Shown: positions 25,020 to 36,730 of the stretch, piece by piece | Numbering within the stretch: the first letter of the stretch is position 1 | How the letters are laid out: the number at the start of each line of letters is the position of its first letter | NCBI GenBank assembly: GCA_008921705.1 | Contig: VFFE01007646.1 | Coordinates: forward strand, 1,340,396 to 1,404,395 | Length of the DNA: 64,000 nucleotides | Reading direction: 5' to 3' | Source of the DNA: Burhinus oedicnemus | Taxonomy: Eukaryota; Chordata; Aves; Charadriiformes; Burhinidae | Notes under the pieces: generated by a model | Database searches by the model: none | Told to the model about the DNA's origin: nothing | Seen by the model: only the letters and a program-made list of their open reading frames with translations | Translations under genes and position numbers: made by a program

Positions 25020-25460
25020 ATACACCACTAAAAATGGTTGTACAATCAGGCCACTTAGTTATAATATGACCATTTGTTTACATGGCATGTTTTAATGAAT
25101 CATTAATATATTTTGTGGGTACTTTAAGTAATCCGTCCTTTACTTTGGTACTTCACAATACACCCCAGGCTTAATGGCCCATTAAAATATGCCCTGTTGA
25201 ATCTTGTGGCTTAATTGATGCACTTTTGCTGTTTTGATATTATTTTCAGGAAATTTGTTTTTGTTTTCAGCAAGGAAGGACAGTACTAAATTGAAAATGA
25301 GCTCAAAAGGCCATCTGTTAAATGTAAACGTGGGTGTTTTCCTTACAATTTTTTCTAATCCTCCCGGTGTTCAAGATTATGGCACATTTAGATTTAAATT
25401 GCCAGATTGGTTGATCACAGCAGGAAATAGAGTAAGCACATTATTTCTATTTTGACAGAA
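25020..25460. promoter_or_regulatory. Candidate conserved non-coding element (FOX/homeodomain words)
   Basis: This is unique AT-rich DNA with a FOX-type TGTTTAC at 25075-25081, AATGAATCATTAATATAT, CCATTAAAATATGCCC and TTAATTGATGCAC. A 73-codon frame at 25234-25455 (+) passes through it but is unrecognised. A second similar block, with GTTATAACTAATCAGTG, follows at about 25890-26060. Conservation is inferred from texture and not tested. Confidence 0.28.
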
Positions 25461-26650
25461 CAATAGAAGATTTTTATACATTTCATTAAGCAGAACTACT
25501 TAAAGAAAATAAAAGGTCTTACTGCGTAGCACCATCTTTTACTCATGAACATCCTGTTGAAAATCCTATTAGCATTTTCAGAAGGAAGAGAAGTCCTGCA
25601 GTTAAACTCCATTGCCACAGCAGACATCATAAGTATGAAATGAAGCTCCAATATTTGAATTTTTCTGTGATCAACCTTTGCAGTGCCAAAAATTTATCAT
25701 AAATTATACTTTAAATTAGGGGTTTTTTCTTATCTGTTTTTTTAATTCATGCAGAGAAAATGGAAGTCCATAAATAAGCTTCATAACAACTCTGAAAGCA
25801 TTATCCTATTTGCAAAGAGGAGCTGGTCAGTAAAAATGCTGATGAGTGGACTTTTCCCTACATTCTTTCTGATTGCAATAATACATTATAAGGCTACATT
25901 TGTTTTTTTCATAGGGAGCAGATAACTGGGAGCCTATCAATTTCTGTTAATTTTAGCGTTATAACTAATCAGTGTATAAATATAAATCCCAAATGGATTG
26001 GTTGTTCCTTGACACTAGAAGCTGCACAGGTGAAAACAATTCATTCTCTACAAATTTGTGTTAGAGACTTCATTTTTCACATATTTTAAGTCTGAACATT
26101 ATGCACAACAAGAGCAAACACATTGACTGGTCACATAAGACACATCCCATTCCATGAATGATAAAAACATGAAAGCAAGTGGTAGGTAGCTTTACACCTA
26201 TTGTATCCAGACACAATAAAAGTTCCAGCAACTCTAATCTGGAAGGTTTCTTTCCAAAATACTGCAGCTGTTGTTCTGCTGTACATTAAGGTAATGCTGT
26301 TTATTACCTCTCAGATTTAAGAAACAGCAGTAAGTGTGTTTCAGAAAATGTTTACTGCAACAGATAACTTTTCGCCTAGGGAAAACTGTCTCATAAGGAG
26401 GTACAGCAAGCAGACAGCTTGGGTGCCACGGCATTTTAATTTAGCCTGCTATGAGGTAAAGGTCCTTAAAATTACATAACAAAATACTATGCAAATTGCT
26501 AAGGCAGAAGCAAAGAAAGACAACACAGACAACTGCAGATACTTGAAATGCAGTGACATAAGGACACAACCAGCGATTTGTGTTTGTTTTCCTCCCCATA
26601 TTTCTCCTCATTCATTCCCATTGAGAAAACAAGAAAAAAGAAACTGCAAT
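25461..26650. other. Unique non-coding spacer
   Basis: AT-rich unique DNA with one block at 25890-26060 resembling conserved non-coding sequence. There is no repeat, RNA gene or plausible exon; the longest frame is 66 codons. Confidence 0.45.
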
Positions 26651-26800
26651 CTAATGATTAAGCCAGTATCTTAGGTTCAGACTTAATTCCCCTTGTTGAT
26701 ACAGACTGCCTCTGTGATCCTGGACAAGTCACATGGTCCCACTGCGCCTTGGTCTCCATGCCATAAAATTGGTTTTCCCAGTTTCTTCCTCACAGATGTC
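26651..26800 (+). mobile_element. Ancient tRNA-derived SINE (MIR/CORE-type) relic
   Basis: The order of landmarks matches MIR-like amniote SINEs. ATGATTAAGCC stands for GTGGTTAAG. GGTTCAGACTTAATTCC stands for the B-box GGTTCAATTCC. Then CTGTGATCCTGGACAAGTCA matches TGTGACCTTGGGCAAGTCAC, and GCGCCTTGGTCTCC with CATAAAATTGG matches TGCCTCAGTTTCC and TGTAAAATGGG. Divergence is high, as expected for insertions that predate birds. Orientation is plus. The consensus was recalled from memory. Confidence 0.6.
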
Positions 26801-29279
26801 AGATGCTCGAGTACTACAATGACATGGACCATAACTGTAGTACCCAGTGGGACTCAACATGGCAGGCAGTCTTTGCTCATCATCTGCTTTCACCTTCAAA
26901 TGCTTTCAAAGGTGATACCTTCTTCTGGCTGAAATGTAGCATGGAGTCTAAGCATAAACTAGGAGATCATTTATAAAACACAGTCAAATTGTTTCCAGCT
27001 GATTGTATACTGACTGTGTAAAGATGGGACAAACTACTGCCAGTAATACAATACAAAACTAATAAAGGCAACTTGTCCCTAAGTAACACTGTGCAGCTAA
27101 GATAATATCGTATGAAGTCTGCATTCACTGAAAAATAAGAAAAAAAAAGGCAAAAAAAAGCCTAAAAGACCCACCAAATCACACAAGTGTCACAGAATCC
27201 TGGTCACCTTGGGCTACGCGGACATTAGGAAGTGAGGTAGCACAGTAGAGGGAATTGCTAAAGAAAACAGCTGGTCTTGATGGACAAAATCATGCTGTGT
27301 GCACTTGGGGACAAGAGGGGAAGTAACCTGGACCATCTCTAGCCTGATCCAGTGGACAGGATTTGTGCAGCACCTGGAGTACACCTTGCTCCAGCAGCAT
27401 ATCTCCCAGTCCAATTGTACCACGAAATAACGTAGCTTCTTTGCACTCCAAGACTGTTCTGTGAAGCAAATCAAAGCGTGCAGTAACTGGGGATTATTGG
27501 GAGACTCACTTCAGAATCTAGCTCCTGATCTGAACTACAACTTTGATGTAGATGCATCTTTGTAACACATGAAAATACTTTCACTGTGGCAAAAGCCAGC
27601 CTGGGAACTTCAGTGTGCCTAGTGGCATCTTAGAATTATACCAACATACTGCAAGGCAATATGAATAGCTTCCATGCAGTGCAGTAATATGCTACGGTTT
27701 GAATGCCTGGAGCAGGATTGCAGGTGAGCTCTAACATGAAAAGTTAAGAAGCCCCAGATTCCAGTAGCCCAGCTGGCACATAACAGAGAAATGAATTAAC
27801 AGCACGGCATCCTCCTGCAACAGCACTGGTCATATCTTTCCAGTATCCCAGACAACAACAAAATATGGGTTTTGTGAGACAACTAAAATGGTAATCAAAA
27901 GATAGTTCATGATCAGCGGTGACTCCAACCTTAGGTAGCTTAATGCCACTCCTAGCAAAAAGGAGAGCAAAGGATAAAGTGGGGCCAGAGTGCAGCAGGG
28001 ACCAATGGTCGGAACCTGGTTTTCTGACACTTGTGGTTGTGAAAGCTCAGAAAACCTAGGCTCAGTGCCATTCAGGTAGTCCATCAACCCAGAAAATGCC
28101 TCATCAAGGTCAGCTGTGATGAAAATATAAGCTGCTGTCATAACAAAGTTAATTAACATCCCTTTAGCCTTGCCCTTCCCCTCATTTCCCCAATGTCACT
28201 GGAAGCAGGCACAGCTGGGCCACTCCAGTCACCACCTGCTGCAGAGCAGCCCCTTCCCTTGAGCTCACCTGGGGCCTCGGGGAGCACTGTACCTGCTACA
28301 CTCCACCATGGTACCTGCTTGGAAGATTTAACCTGCGCTCCCTGCAGAACACCATGGCTATGATCAGCAACTGCACCACTGTGGGCTTGTATCCACCTCC
28401 TACAACTTAGGAGCATTATTCCAGCAGAGGCAATTCCAGTGGAGGCGATTTTTCAGCACGGAAGCTAGCACCGCAGAAGAACGGCATGTATTTTACCTAC
28501 TGGGCGTATAACATGCACTTTCCAGAATTCAGACTGTATTAAAAAACAAAAACCCCCACACTTTATTTAACAGCTTCAGCTAATGAAGTGCACACAGAAT
28601 ACTAAATTGAAGGCACTAGACCTAAAATATTCTGGTTTCCTCTGCCCTCTTGTTTCTCATTAATATGCTGAAAAACAAAGAATGGATAACAGTCTGAGTC
28701 TATGACAGAAATTAAAATTATATATACAAAGCCAAAGAGGAAATAACATATAAATTGGGCTCAGCAATTATATTCAACAAGCAGATGAAAAATTGATACA
28801 GTGAGAAAATACACTTCCACATGAGCCTTCTCCTCTCCCCAAGGATAAAACAGGACCTTGAATTGCTTCTACAACCAGCATGTATATTCACTAAGGCAGC
28901 AACAAACCAACTAACCACCCTTTGCAACTGCAAAAGCTGCTCCATAGTCATCATTCTCTGTATTATGTGAGCCCCATCAAACCACCCCATACCTGGTGAC
29001 CTGCCATGAATGATGTGGACTGTGGCATGTTTTCCAGATCAATTTTTCCACTAGTGAATCCCAAACACTTTCCCCTCTTCTCCTATGAGAGAAGAACTGT
29101 CAACTTTAGCTGCCCAGAGCTGATTTGAAAACATAAATTCAATTTATATTTTTATCCTAGCAACTCACAAAAGTATCTCTCTGCTCCAACATACCCTGTC
29201 TGAATTAAAATCTTTTCAGAGATATCTAGTCATTAGTTTAAGCTTAACATAGCAAGACTTCTCAAATCTTTTTCCCTTT
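26801..29279. other. Unique non-coding spacer, about 2.5 kb
   Basis: No named repeat. A locally GC-richer patch at about 28150-28420 holds a minus-strand frame (28153-28416), adjacent to another minus-strand frame at 27830-28159 with a hydrophobic C-terminal half. Neither shows a known domain, and they overlap in different phases. A frameshifted exon cannot be excluded but is not supported. Confidence 0.4.
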
Positions 29280-30145
29280 CTTTCCTAAGTCACTGCTGAC
29301 AGTACAGTGCCATTTGCTGCAATGCATAACCTGGGATAACCTTTCACTTGGATCCTTCTCGCTGTCCCCAAATCCAGCTTATGTGTAAGTCCTGCAGATG
29401 CTCTCTACATAACAAATTCAGATGTGGCTTTTCTTATCAGGTCACACTGGAAAAGCTCTCTCCAGGCTCCCAACACCTTTTGTCTTTATTAAAACAACAT
29501 CTTTTTTTCCAGGTTTGACAAATGCTGTTCTGGCCCCACTCATATCTGTTTGCAATACTTCTGAAAAGATGATTTTCCTACCCTGCCACTTTGACCACAT
29601 CAGCCATCCTATCTGTCCTCTTTTGGCCCCTTCTTTTATCTTGTATCAAACACAAAGCATCTTCATTTTCTAAGCTCTTCCTTGCCTGTCCCTGCCTTGT
29701 CATCTCACATCCTGCACTGTGAAACAGGCTGTCGCTTCTCTTCAGCCAGTGACTTCCACCTCCGGTATCCACTTGCTACAAAAATACAAAAGCAGCTTCA
29801 TCCTCTCTGCCACTCTGTCCTTCATGCTAGGAAGCAACTCACTTTGAACATCTCCAGAATTACTTATTACAGTCCCTCAACTCTCTCCACAAGGATTTCC
29901 TTGCTGTTACAGCTAGGGAATGACCAACCTTGGACAGCTGTATGCTGAGACCTAGCATGCCATCTACGGTCATCACGCTGTTTCTTTGTGTTCCTCTGTC
30001 TTTAGTAACCACTTCCGTCTCATCTTACAACAACGTGTTGTCTGTTCAGTGTTAGTGCAGTGCACAGCACACTGCTATCCTTCATAGCCCAAGGCTGGGC
30101 TTCCGGGCACTGTGGGAAAGCAAATAATAACGATCAAAACTGCTG
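29280..30145 (+). mobile_element. Ancient sauropsid interspersed repeat, long degraded copy
   Basis: The 3' end is the most recognisable part: TATGCTGAGACCTAGCATGC, then CGCTGTTTCTTTGTG and TTCCTCTGTCTTTAGTAACC, then GTGCAGTGCACAGCAC, GGGCTTCCGGGCACTG and a CAAATAATAA end at 30121-30130. Turtle and crocodile families with TGCTGAGACC, GTTTCCTTGTA, GTACAGCGCCTAGCAC, GGGGCTCCTAGGCGCTAC and an (AAT)n end have the same order. The pyrimidine-rich stretch upstream (29280-29940) is plausibly the same element, but that boundary is a guess. A fragment at 8155-8345 in antisense may be the same or a related family. Confidence 0.4.
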
Positions 30146-33100
30146 TCTTTTCTCTGCACTTGGCTGTGCAGCTGCTTGCTCAATAGGCTCATTTGGAAGC
30201 TGGGCTCCAGCTCTGCATTGGTTGCACGGATCACGGGGTATACATATGAGAGAGCCACGGGTTTAACAGTGCAGTCCAGGTTCTCGTAATTTCCTTGGTG
30301 AGTGCTAAGGGCTCAAAGGATTTTCAGATCATCAAGTATTGACAAGTAAAAGCTTTTATATTGGGGAAATATGAAACAGCACAGGTCTGGGGCTTCTTTT
30401 AAGAAACACATAAGCCACAAGATTTCATTTCATGTCATGAGAGTTTTGCTTTTAAAGATCAGAAATCTGTGCCAAAAGGCACTTCTTTGCCCTAGCAACC
30501 ATTTCCAGGGCAACAGACTTTCTTCTAAAGTTGAAGGTCTTTACATCTTGCAGAATCAATTCTTCAGAGGTCTCGATTTCCCATCCCTTGCAAGTGATAG
30601 ATGCTCAGGTAGTTTATGATAGGTACACCATACCATTCAGATGGAGTTTTATTATTAGAAAACTAGATGTATCTATAGGAATGCTGATCTTGGTTATCAG
30701 TTAGGACTGAACATGGGACATCAAGAACCAAAAAGCAGGTTTTGCATCTTGAAAGACAGACCCATGCCTGGAGACTGGTGAAGACACCATTAACATACAT
30801 ACCTTATAGTGTACTGGCACCCCAAGAGTAGATGAAAAAAGAAGAGTTTGGATAGACTACAGAAAGCAGAGAGAAAGGGAAATGCGACTAGAAAAGTGCA
30901 AGGAAGTTCTAGATATTGAAAAGGAAAATCCTTGGAGTACTTCAATTTTTCTTTCCCAAGAGAACACAAAATGAACCAGAATCTCGGTTCATAAATCTAT
31001 GTTAAAAATGTTTCACCTAATATACCAAGTTTTGATCTACTCACATCAACTTTCCTCTTCAACTAATCATTGTGCTCTGGGCTGGCTGGCAGCAGGACAG
31101 GTATAGCTTTCCAAAACCTATTGGGCAGTAACTAATTTTAAAGATTGGTTTGCAGTTTGTAATGACACGGCTCTTGTATATGCTCTGTATAAATCAGTAG
31201 AGTCTCACATGCTACACTGAACAAATCAATAAATCACTTACAAATAACACTTGCAGACCTTTTATTATCAAGTGCCCTTTGAAACACTTCCTGCCCCTTT
31301 CACATATTATTTCCTATCTTCAGTAGTTACTAGAAAGGTATTTTATCATTTAACTGTCTGTCACATTGGAGACATTTTATGCTTAACTGCCTATTTGCTA
31401 AAAGATTCAGAAGACTTCTGTGAACCTTTTTTCCTCGGCCTCGATACCCTTGAAAATTCTGGTAAAATCAGGACAAACACTGGCATATGGAAATGTGACC
31501 CCATAACTAGACTCAGTCTAAGAGTAGGAACAAAAATATTATGGGATCTGTCCATTTAATCAAAACAAATAAAGCTTCTAGTTTTCAATGAAAGTGGTTT
31601 ACTGCTCACAATCAAAGAACACACGGAGAATTACTTATCTTACTCATTTGGTGAATAATTTTGGAAAGCAAAGCATTTGTTTATGGTGAATTGGTGAATG
31701 AAAAAGTGGGTTTGATCAAATAAGTTATCGATTACAAAGCCTCTGCCTTGCTTCCTATTTCCTATTTCTGAAGAAATTCTTCTACCCTTCACTTTCGGGG
31801 TTTTTTTTCTTTTAAACTTCCTCTCAACAGTGGTAATGGAAAGCAACACGTTCTACCCCAAAAGAGTTACTTGAAATAAGAAAGAAACTTCCTCCTTTTT
31901 TTTAAAAAAGGGTTTTTAGCATTGTAATTGTCATCAGTGCTAACAGCATGTAAATCATCACTCTTTTCAAAAGATCAACCAATGCAAATTCAGGTTTAGC
32001 TGTATACAAAAAGTGTCACGCATCTTTTTGCCACCAGCCACTAAGATCAGAATTTTCAGATGTGTCTATCTGAACCCCATGTACCCAAATCTCATTGGAA
32101 GTCAGTGGGTCACAGCTGCTAATTCGCTCAGAAGTATCAGAAATAATTTCTACTAAGCTCTCATCTAAGCTGTAAGGATTTGTGCTCTTAGCATTCAAGA
32201 ACTCGCATTCTAGTCTTTGAGATCAGCCAACATAGCTCCAGTTATAGACCCCTGTGCAAGGAAGAGTGTAAACATGTTCAGATACATAAATAGGACAGAA
32301 ATGACTGATTTTGTTTAAATAGCCCAACCATACTAGAAACTTTTCATCTTCAGAGAATCTCTTTATACTGCAGAAACCAACTGCTGCTAATGTCTGCCGG
32401 GGAATGAGCAGACAGAAACTGGGAAACACGTGTCAGAGAAAATGTATCTGCTTTGGACATCCTTCATTATTAGTTTTTCCACACACTCATTTTCATATTG
32501 TGCTTCTGCTCAGCCCAAACTTGGGTTCACAAAGGTCAAGTGTAGCTCAGCATGGCTGGGACACTAGAACTAGAGCTGCCCAGGTCATTCACCTGGGCCT
32601 GCCTGGCACGAGTAATGGGAGGTATTTTTTCAGAAACTATGAGAAACATAGATATCAAAACACAATAAGCAATATAATAAATCCATATTCTTCAGATCTG
32701 CACATAATTCTACTCAAATACCTAAACTTCCAAGCATCTATTTCAAAGGACAATGTGTTTGAAGAGAAACATTAGCGGATCCTTCCAGTCTGCTCTTTCT
32801 ACGCAGCCAATAAAGAGCATCACATGCACCTGTGCACTCCAAATTACACAGATCATTACAGAAGGGAAGGGATTTCCATCACACTCAGCAGCAAGGAGCG
32901 GATGATGGATTTTGTTACAAACTTTAAACTTTTAGCAGAATATAGAGCAACCAATCTGAGCTAAGCCTTTTTTCAGAAGAAAGCATGATGTGTTCCCTCT
33001 TGTAGGCATGAGAGACCGCATCTCCACAGTAAACGTAAGACCTGCTTTGATCCTTACACTAACTGGGATTTTGGCACAAAGCCATATGAAATTTAAAATA

Positions 33101-33419
33101 TTCACATATTTGATCTGATGTTTCAGAAAAAGCAATAGCTGTAAGTGCCAAACCAAAACAGATTATCAACCTTAAAATCTAGAAATTTGTAATGCATTTT
33201 TACTAATACATTTAGAGGTTTCATCTTTTCTGGATGGCACAAATTAAAATACTTGGATAAATGCTCAAGGCTTTGGTAGGAATCATCTCCCAACACTTTT
33301 GTAAGCTGGCACAGCAAACTTCCTTTCTGCAAGGTAATCAGTAAGCTTTTGTAATAAGAAAGCTTTAAAGAACCTACAGATATTTCCTTAGGTTATGTAA
33401 GAGTGTATATATCTCTAAT
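30146..33419. other. Unique non-coding spacer, about 3.3 kb
   Basis: No gene or named repeat. A GGGG-T8 run lies at 31797-31808. Frames such as 31251-31559 (+) and 32404-32775 (+) are 100-123 codons long and unrecognised. Confidence 0.45.
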
Positions 33420-33720
33420 GTGGTGGCTGATGAACTAGAGTGTGCTGGGATGTGAAAAAAGCATTAATGAGAATGAAGATGTAAGAAATAATGTTAACTA
33501 GGCCTTTTCATTACAACTGAAGAGAGCTGTGCATGTGTAAAATGGGTACATAAAGTTTTATAACATATTGCCTGCTCAGAACCTCTAACATTTATAATAC
33601 ATTTCCATTACTATTTGCTGTAAATTGCCTATGTCTTTTACATTAAAAATAAATGGTTCCAGCTAGACAGCTAAAAGGTTTGATTGCAAGCAATTGTAGT
33701 TGACAGTATCAAACAGAAAA
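33420..33720. promoter_or_regulatory. Candidate conserved non-coding element
   Basis: Repeat-free AT-rich block with evenly distributed homeodomain-like words (GCATTAATGAG, TTTTCATTACAAC, CATTTCCATTACTATTTG) and no open frame above 60 codons. Conservation is inferred from appearance only. Confidence 0.2.
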
Positions 33721-36539
33721 AGTCTATAACTTTGAGCTTGAAGCAGAAAAGAAAGATGCAACTTTACAGAGCCAATCACTAGAGAATGAACCCTGAGCTG
33801 TTTTCCATTCCATTAATGCTTTGTCCTGATTTTGGGGGTTATTCCTCTACGTTACTTTTGGAAAGCAAGAGAAGCACCACCCTTTGTCCTCTTCAGTAAC
33901 AAAAGAGCTGGAACAGTCTGTAGCAGTTTTTAATTTGATTCAGTTTGTCAATAGCAACAACTGTAATCCTCCATAATCAATGCCCACATACAGCACAAAA
34001 GGCTGTTAAGAGTTTTACTGGCTTTTATTTTATTAGCAGGCAGGGGGGCAGGGACCTGACAATACTTCCTGGAGCTCTTGTTACTGTGGGAGCAAGCAGT
34101 CTAGAAGCCAGCCTACCCCTGCTTTGCTGATGAACCCTTTTCAAACAGTGAAAAGAGAGAAAATGTAGCTAGTGGAGACATCAGCCCTTGCTTGGTTAAT
34201 CTTCTCCACGTCACATGCAGCCTGCAAAGGGCAGACAACAAGTGGACTAACCAGCTCTGTGGGTCAGACCCTTTATGAACAAGGCAAGAAAGTAGGTGAC
34301 CCCACCTACGTTGTCCAAAAAAATGTATGTGCAAAAGCTAGAGTATACGTTGTTCACTCATGCCCCCCTAGTTAAGCCAAGGAGTGGTGGTGTGTGGTGC
34401 GCCATCATTTCTCATTATTTCACCACATCAATCACTTGAAAGCGGGTGGAAGGGTGGCTTACTGCCAAAAGAAGATAAATAATTGATGTTAACATAAAGA
34501 ACATATAGCAGCACTCACATCAACAGGGAACAACTAAAACAAGAGTTCAACAGCAGATACGCTCTTGTAATCTCCTTTTATCTTTTGTTCTCCCTCATGG
34601 GTGTGACCCAGTTTATCACAACTCTATGGACTGGCAGAGAGTTGAGAAATCTGCAGCAGAGCTGCCTGGGAAGACAGCACAAGTCTGATGAAATTTTAGA
34701 TGATTTTATGTATTATAAGGTAAGAAAAAGTCTTTCAAGTTGGGACACAGAATAAATCTTGCCAAAATGCACCAAAGCCAGGTTTATGGGACAGTTACAC
34801 ACAGCAAACTGGCTTACTAGCCCTACCTCCAGGCTCCCTCTGCCATGATATGCCATTGCTAACCTCAATTCAGAGAGGAACTAAAGACCTCATGAGTAGC
34901 GGAAATAAATACTGAGATGTGCAAGGAGTCTTATACTCCCAGAACAGTTTCCAGATATCTGCAGACTAGTGAAAATGTCTGACTGCTGGAGATCGGGAGA
35001 GAAAAAACATATTTTTCCCTGTAACTCTTGATATTTGGTCACTGCCACAGACAGGACAGAGAAGTGGGCTTGCCCGTATGATCCCATCTACCTACTGTTA
35101 AAAGGTTATTCCTCTTTAAAAGTACAATTAAGTGGTATTCCCAGACGTTTTCTCCCCCCCCCTACTGGGTGGGCTAGAAGCTAGCAAAATAGTTTATTCA
35201 AACACTCACATGACCTAAGAGCTCCTGCTCCAAGCAGAAGCTTAGAATCTTTACCCCGCAGCAGCCCTGCCGTTCAGTAATGAATTACTGCATGAAATAA
35301 GTGAAGGAAAAAAGAATCATCTTTCCAGGTTACACAGCAATCATATGGGGCTTGTGGGCTTTTTCAGCTGTTAGCTGGTTAAACGCTTATCATGTGACCC
35401 CAATTCTGCAAGCATCACCCTGGTGAAGTCTCCATGGAAATGAAAGTCATCTCATGTCACATCATGCCTTTTACCTTGGTGCTGGCACACTTCCCTATTG
35501 AATAAAGGTAAGTGTTTCATGACTGTTAGCATCTTCACTGTTTGACTGACAATTAAAAGAGGGGTCTGTAATTGACTTATATTGGATTACAGTCTGCTGT
35601 GCAAAGACAAACAAAGCCTCAATAACTAACAGGTGAAATAAATTAGTTTATTCAGCTGTCTACAAGTTTCAAGAATAAAAGCCCTTCACACTTCATGCAG
35701 GAGAATGGTGGAACTAGGTTGCGTGTCTGCAGCAATTCAGTGTTCAGTGTCTGGAAAACTTCTAAGACGCATATAAAAGATAAAATGGGAATGACATAAA
35801 TTTCGGACCTAAAAGATGAGAGCAATTTATTGCTGAATAATCCGTTCTTGCTCAGAAGAAGTGTTAGGTGGAGCCACGAGGGGAACCTTTGTTTCATATA
35901 TCCTACAACAGCTCAGCCTAAGCTGAGCATTAAGGAAGTATCACAAGCAAGGGTGTTCCATGGCCTCCCAGGCATTCCCTGTGCTCAGCAGCAAGGACAG
36001 GCTCCTCGCCTTTGTCACCTCCCAGTTCCCATAGCTCTTGGTCCTAATCTTGGTGACCTGAACCACATGCTGACCCCCCTCGCTCCCTGCTGAGTGGCAC
36101 AGAGCAGCACTGGTGTCCATGGGACCACGCTGTTAATCCAGGGTGCAGTCCTGCATCTTGACATGCTTTACAGGTAAATACATTCTTTTATTTTACAAGA
36201 ATCAGTCATATACCGTCACCCACTATCAGCACTGTCTATCTCTAGCAGGTGTCCTGTCATAAACACATACTAATTTGGCAGCAGCAATTCTATTTCTAAC
36301 CGTGTCTGAATTCTTCTCCATGCAACACTCAAAACAGGAAACGTTGAAACTGGGTAAGAAAATACTATTATCGCAGCAAAATCTCTTAGCCCATCAGCTG
36401 CGTGTGCACATGCTCTTTGACCCTGGATTTGAATGTCAGGTGTGTGGTGACAGCAGATGTATATGCAGCCCTGAAATAATGTTAAAAATATGCAAGTTCT
36501 TGCAGTGAGGCAGAAAGAGCATGCGCACATATGTACAAC
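33721..36539. other. Unique non-coding spacer, about 2.8 kb
   Basis: A C10 run lies at 35153-35162. A 7-bp inverted repeat GCTCAGC-CTAA-GCTGAGC is at 35911-35928, in a GC-richer patch (35900-36120). The 118-codon minus-strand frame at 36270-36626 overlaps other frames and is unrecognised. Confidence 0.45.
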
Positions 36540-36730
36540 TGCCACCTTTGTGAATTTTATTCCTAGATGAGTAATGCAAACAATGCAATCATAAAATATT
36601 CTTTTGGTACCTCTTTTAGTATTCATAGTGTGCTCGTGTGGTCTAAAAACAATTTAGACCGAAGAAAAACTAATGCTGCTTTTACTGATTCTGATATTGA
36701 ATTCTTTTTCTCTCTGCTATCCCCTCCATG
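36540..36730. promoter_or_regulatory. Candidate conserved non-coding element with perfect hairpin
   Basis: This is a unique AT-rich block. At its centre GGTCTAAA (36640-36647) and TTTAGACC (36653-36660) form a perfect 8-bp inverted repeat with loop AACAA. Surrounding words include GAGTAATGCAAACAATGCAA and GAAAAACTAATGCTG. A paired structure in such a block could be an RNA stem or a dimeric factor site. It is too short for a microRNA precursor. Confidence 0.25.

Noticed and set aside
27190..27230. Possible CR1 end (CACAGAATCCTGG)
   Set aside because: Only the AGAATC word matches; the diagnostic GATCTTNAAGGTC and CCAACC blocks are missing.
32404..32775. 123-codon frame (+)
   Set aside because: No protein family recognised, and it has an unstructured mixed composition.
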